From Variovorax sp. JS1663 (GTDB taxonomy: Bacteria; Pseudomonadota; Gammaproteobacteria; Burkholderiales; Burkholderiaceae_C), in NCBI RefSeq assembly GCF_002157355.1, contig NZ_LYMK01000003.1, forward strand, positions 124,001-188,000: DNA of 64,000 bases, given 5' to 3'. This document shows, piece after piece, positions 62,206 to 64,000 of the stretch (position 1 is its first letter; each line of letters opens with the position of its first letter). Both the position numbers and the translations under genes were made by a program. The notes under the pieces are model-generated. The model saw only the letters and a program-made list of their open reading frames with translations. It did not search any database and was not told where the DNA came from.

Positions 62206-63366
62206 ATGGACACAGAAGCGTCCGGTTCCAGTGCGCCAGAGCGCCATCCGATCGAGTTCACGGCCAGCGGCAGCGAATACTTTCGCATCTGGATCGTCAA
62301 CCTGCTGCTGATTGTCGTCACCTTGGGGATTTATCTGCCCTGGGCGAAGGTGCGCAAGCTCAAGTATTTCTACAGCAACACCTGGGTCGGCGGCGACGCG
62401 CTGGACTTTCACGGCGAGCCGGCGAAGATGCTGCGCGGCACGCTGATTGCGGCCGGTTTCCTGATCGCCTACTCGGTGGGCAGCAACTTCTCCGGCTGGG
62501 CCGCACTGGTGGCGGCGCTGGCCTTCGTGGCACTGTGGCCGGCGCTCTTCCGCGCCTCGATGCGCTTCCGGCTGGCCAACACCAGTTGGCGCGGCCTGCG
62601 CTTCCACTTCGCGGGCGACATGCGCGGCGCCTATGCCTGCATGCTGCCGCCCCTGGCGCTGGCGCTGCTGCCGGTGGCTCTGGCGGGCGCCATGGGTGGC
62701 ATGCCGGCGGAAGCGGGCGGCCCGCCGGCCCTGCCGCCGGTGGTGGGCGGCGTGGTCGGCCTGTGCATGCTGGCCCTGATGGCGGGCATTCCCTATTTCC
62801 TGTGGCGCATCCGGCGCTACCAGCACGACCACTACGCCATCGGCCCGCTGCAGACCCGGCTGAAGGCCGACCTGGGGGTGCTCTACGGCATCTTCATCAA
62901 GCTGGTCGGCATCAGTTTCGTGGCTGTGGTGGCCCTGGTCCTGGCGATCGCCCTGTTCGCCTTCGCCGGCCGCAAGACCAGCATGGGCACGGGCTTCGTG
63001 ATCACGGCCGTGCTGGCGGGCTTCGCTGCGATCCTGCTCGTCAACATCCTGCCCAAGTCCTACCTGCAAGTGCGGCTGCAGAACCTGCTGTGGTCGACCA
63101 CCGGCAACGAGGTGCTGCGCTTCGACAGCCAGTTGAAGCTGGGCAGCTACCTGGGCTTGCAGTGCAAGAACTACCTCCTGATCTTCCTCACGCTCGGCTT
63201 CTACTGGCCCTTCGCGGTGGTGAACACGCGGCGCGCCCAGGTCGAGGCGGTCGAGTTGCACACGCGCATCGGGCTGGACCAGATCAGCCAGGTCGCGCGG
63301 CAGGAGGATCCTGGCGCCGCCGGCGACATGGCAGCCGATCTGTTCGGGTTGGACATCGGGATGTGA
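62206..63366 (+). CDS. DUF898 (YjgN-family) membrane protein
   Basis: 386 residues. About eight membrane helices with the DUF898 repeats: IEFTASGSEYFRIWIVNLLL and LTLGFYWPFAVVNTRRAQVE, each followed by a LP/WPF-A-V turn (GIYLPWAKVRKLKYFYSNTW). The function of the family is unknown. GGAG precedes the ATG at 62206; an earlier ATG at 62179 is possible. A probable M48 peptidase gene follows after 31 bp, a frequent pairing. Confidence 0.85.
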   Translation: MDTEASGSSAPERHPIEFTASGSEYFRIWIVNLLLIVVTLGIYLPWAKVRKLKYFYSNTWVGGDALDFHGEPAKMLRGTLIAAGFLIAYSVGSNFSGWAALVAALAFVALWPALFRASMRFRLANTSWRGLRFHFAGDMRGAYACMLPPLALALLPVALAGAMGGMPAEAGGPPALPPVVGGVVGLCMLALMAGIPYFLWRIRRYQHDHYAIGPLQTRLKADLGVLYGIFIKLVGISFVAVVALVLAIALFAFAGRKTSMGTGFVITAVLAGFAAILLVNILPKSYLQVRLQNLLWSTTGNEVLRFDSQLKLGSYLGLQCKNYLLIFLTLGFYWPFAVVNTRRAQVEAVELHTRIGLDQISQVARQEDPGAAGDMAADLFGLDIGM

Positions 63367-63397
63367 GCGCATTCGCTGCCGGAGGCGGAGTGCTTCC

Positions 63398-64000
63398 ATG
63401 AATTCCGCCCTGGAGGTTCGCTTCTTCGACGGCCGCAGCACCCGGCCGCAGGCTGCGCGCCTGCATGCCCAGGGCGACCAATTGCTGATCGCCCCGGCGT
63501 CCGGCGAAGGCTTCGAGGCGCTGCGCCTGCCGCTGGCCGGACTGCGCTGGCCGGAGCGCACGCGCCATGGCGGCCGGCTGCTGCAGTTGCCCGACGGCGC
63601 GAGCGTGCAGGCGCTCGACGTTCCGGCCTGGGACGCCTGGGTGGCGCAACTCGGCCGCCCCGAGAGCTGGGTGGTGCGGGCCCAGCAGAACTGGCGCGGC
63701 GTCGGCCTGGCCGTGGTCCTGCTGATCGCCGCACTGGCGGCCCTGTACCAGTGGGGCCTGCCCTGGGCCGCACGCGGCGTGACGGCGGCCGTGCCGGTGC
63801 GCGTGGATGCGCTGATCGGCGCCGAGGTGCTCGAATCGATCGACCAGTCCCTGCTGCTGCCCAGCGCGCTCCCGCCGCAGCAGCAGGAGCGGCTGCGCCA
63901 GGCCTTCACGCGGATGGTGAAGGCAGCCCATCCGGACGATGCCCCGGCCTGGAAGCTGGAGTTCCGGCGCGGCCGCGACCGGCGGCTCGGTCCGAATGCG
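63398..64000 (+). CDS. Probable M48 family metallopeptidase, N-terminal part (cut by window end)
   Basis: 201 codons reach the window edge. Starts MNSALEVRFFDGRSTRPQAA, a beta-rich cytoplasmic domain of about 95 residues, then one helix (VGLAVVLLIAALAALYQWGL) and a segment leading toward the peptidase (VTAAVPVRVDALIGAEVLES). The HExxH motif lies beyond base 64000, so the assignment rests on this N-terminal layout and on the DUF898 neighbour. GGAGGCGGAG lies upstream of the ATG. Confidence 0.7.
   Translation, partial: MNSALEVRFFDGRSTRPQAARLHAQGDQLLIAPASGEGFEALRLPLAGLRWPERTRHGGRLLQLPDGASVQALDVPAWDAWVAQLGRPESWVVRAQQNWRGVGLAVVLLIAALAALYQWGLPWAARGVTAAVPVRVDALIGAEVLESIDQSLLLPSALPPQQQERLRQAFTRMVKAAHPDDAPAWKLEFRRGRDRRLGPNA

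Overview
The window is G+C-rich chromosomal DNA packed with genes on both strands. Its gene content points to a Comamonadaceae betaproteobacterium close to Variovorax: a homodimeric AceE-type E1 with a divergent Lrp, tripartite tricarboxylate (Tct) transporters, NAD-type formate dehydrogenase FdsG, a YhdP/GlnE/RlpA block and an oxalate operon. The assignment is inferred from gene content and base composition; no rRNA or other marker gene is present. I found no tRNA, rRNA, CRISPR array or replication origin.

Left part (1-10.8 kb). A 2-oxoacid:ferredoxin oxidoreductase (cut by the window edge) is coupled to a GltD-like/ferredoxin protein. Then come an HxlR regulator, a methyltransferase, a Xre-RES toxin-antitoxin pair with a clear palindromic operator, the TrkA/TrkH potassium uptake pair, a small unknown gene and a secreted lipase.

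Rearranged zone (10.8-22.8 kb). This is a scar region. It holds a 5'-truncated ohr, an orphan 4-hydroxy-2-oxovalerate aldolase, an intact IS110-family element sitting exactly at the stop codon of fdsG (so fdsBACD are gone), an oxalate/formate antiporter gene with a missing first membrane segment and an internal stop, a pyruvate kinase gene with a central deletion and a frameshift, and a SucD-like protein without its phosphohistidine loop. Within this zone lies the most interesting gene of the window: a 715-residue protein with an N-terminal SIR2-type NADase domain and a C-terminal PfkB/ribokinase-like domain, a plausible undescribed single-gene defence protein.

Oxalate region (22.9-32.7 kb). 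Oxalyl-CoA decarboxylase, two formyl-CoA transferases and a stand-alone PAS protein form one operon. A divergent Crp/Fnr-type regulator without Fe-S cysteines follows. A TctCAB importer operon ends in a cytidylate-kinase-like/BON fusion. A near-identical 14-bp palindrome (TTGACC-NN-GGTCAA) lies both in front of the oxc/regulator pair and in front of tctC, which suggests one regulon. It also suggests that the Tct system now does the work of the dead antiporter.

Right part (32.8-64 kb). KatG; an AceE-like E1 carrying an in-frame intergenic repeat, with a divergent Lrp; a PhoX lipoprotein phosphatase; a polyprenyl-phosphate-type membrane module (SMR, HAD-UbiA fusion, polytopic protein); MltA; an OmpA-like lipoprotein; a two-component system downstream of a nitrilase-family amidase and YhdP; GlnE; RlpA; an ECF41 sigma factor with its own promoter motif; a ferritin-like protein; a periplasmic glutathione peroxidase; a GST; and a DUF898 protein followed by the start of a probable M48 peptidase. 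Most of this half is ordinary housekeeping and envelope biology.
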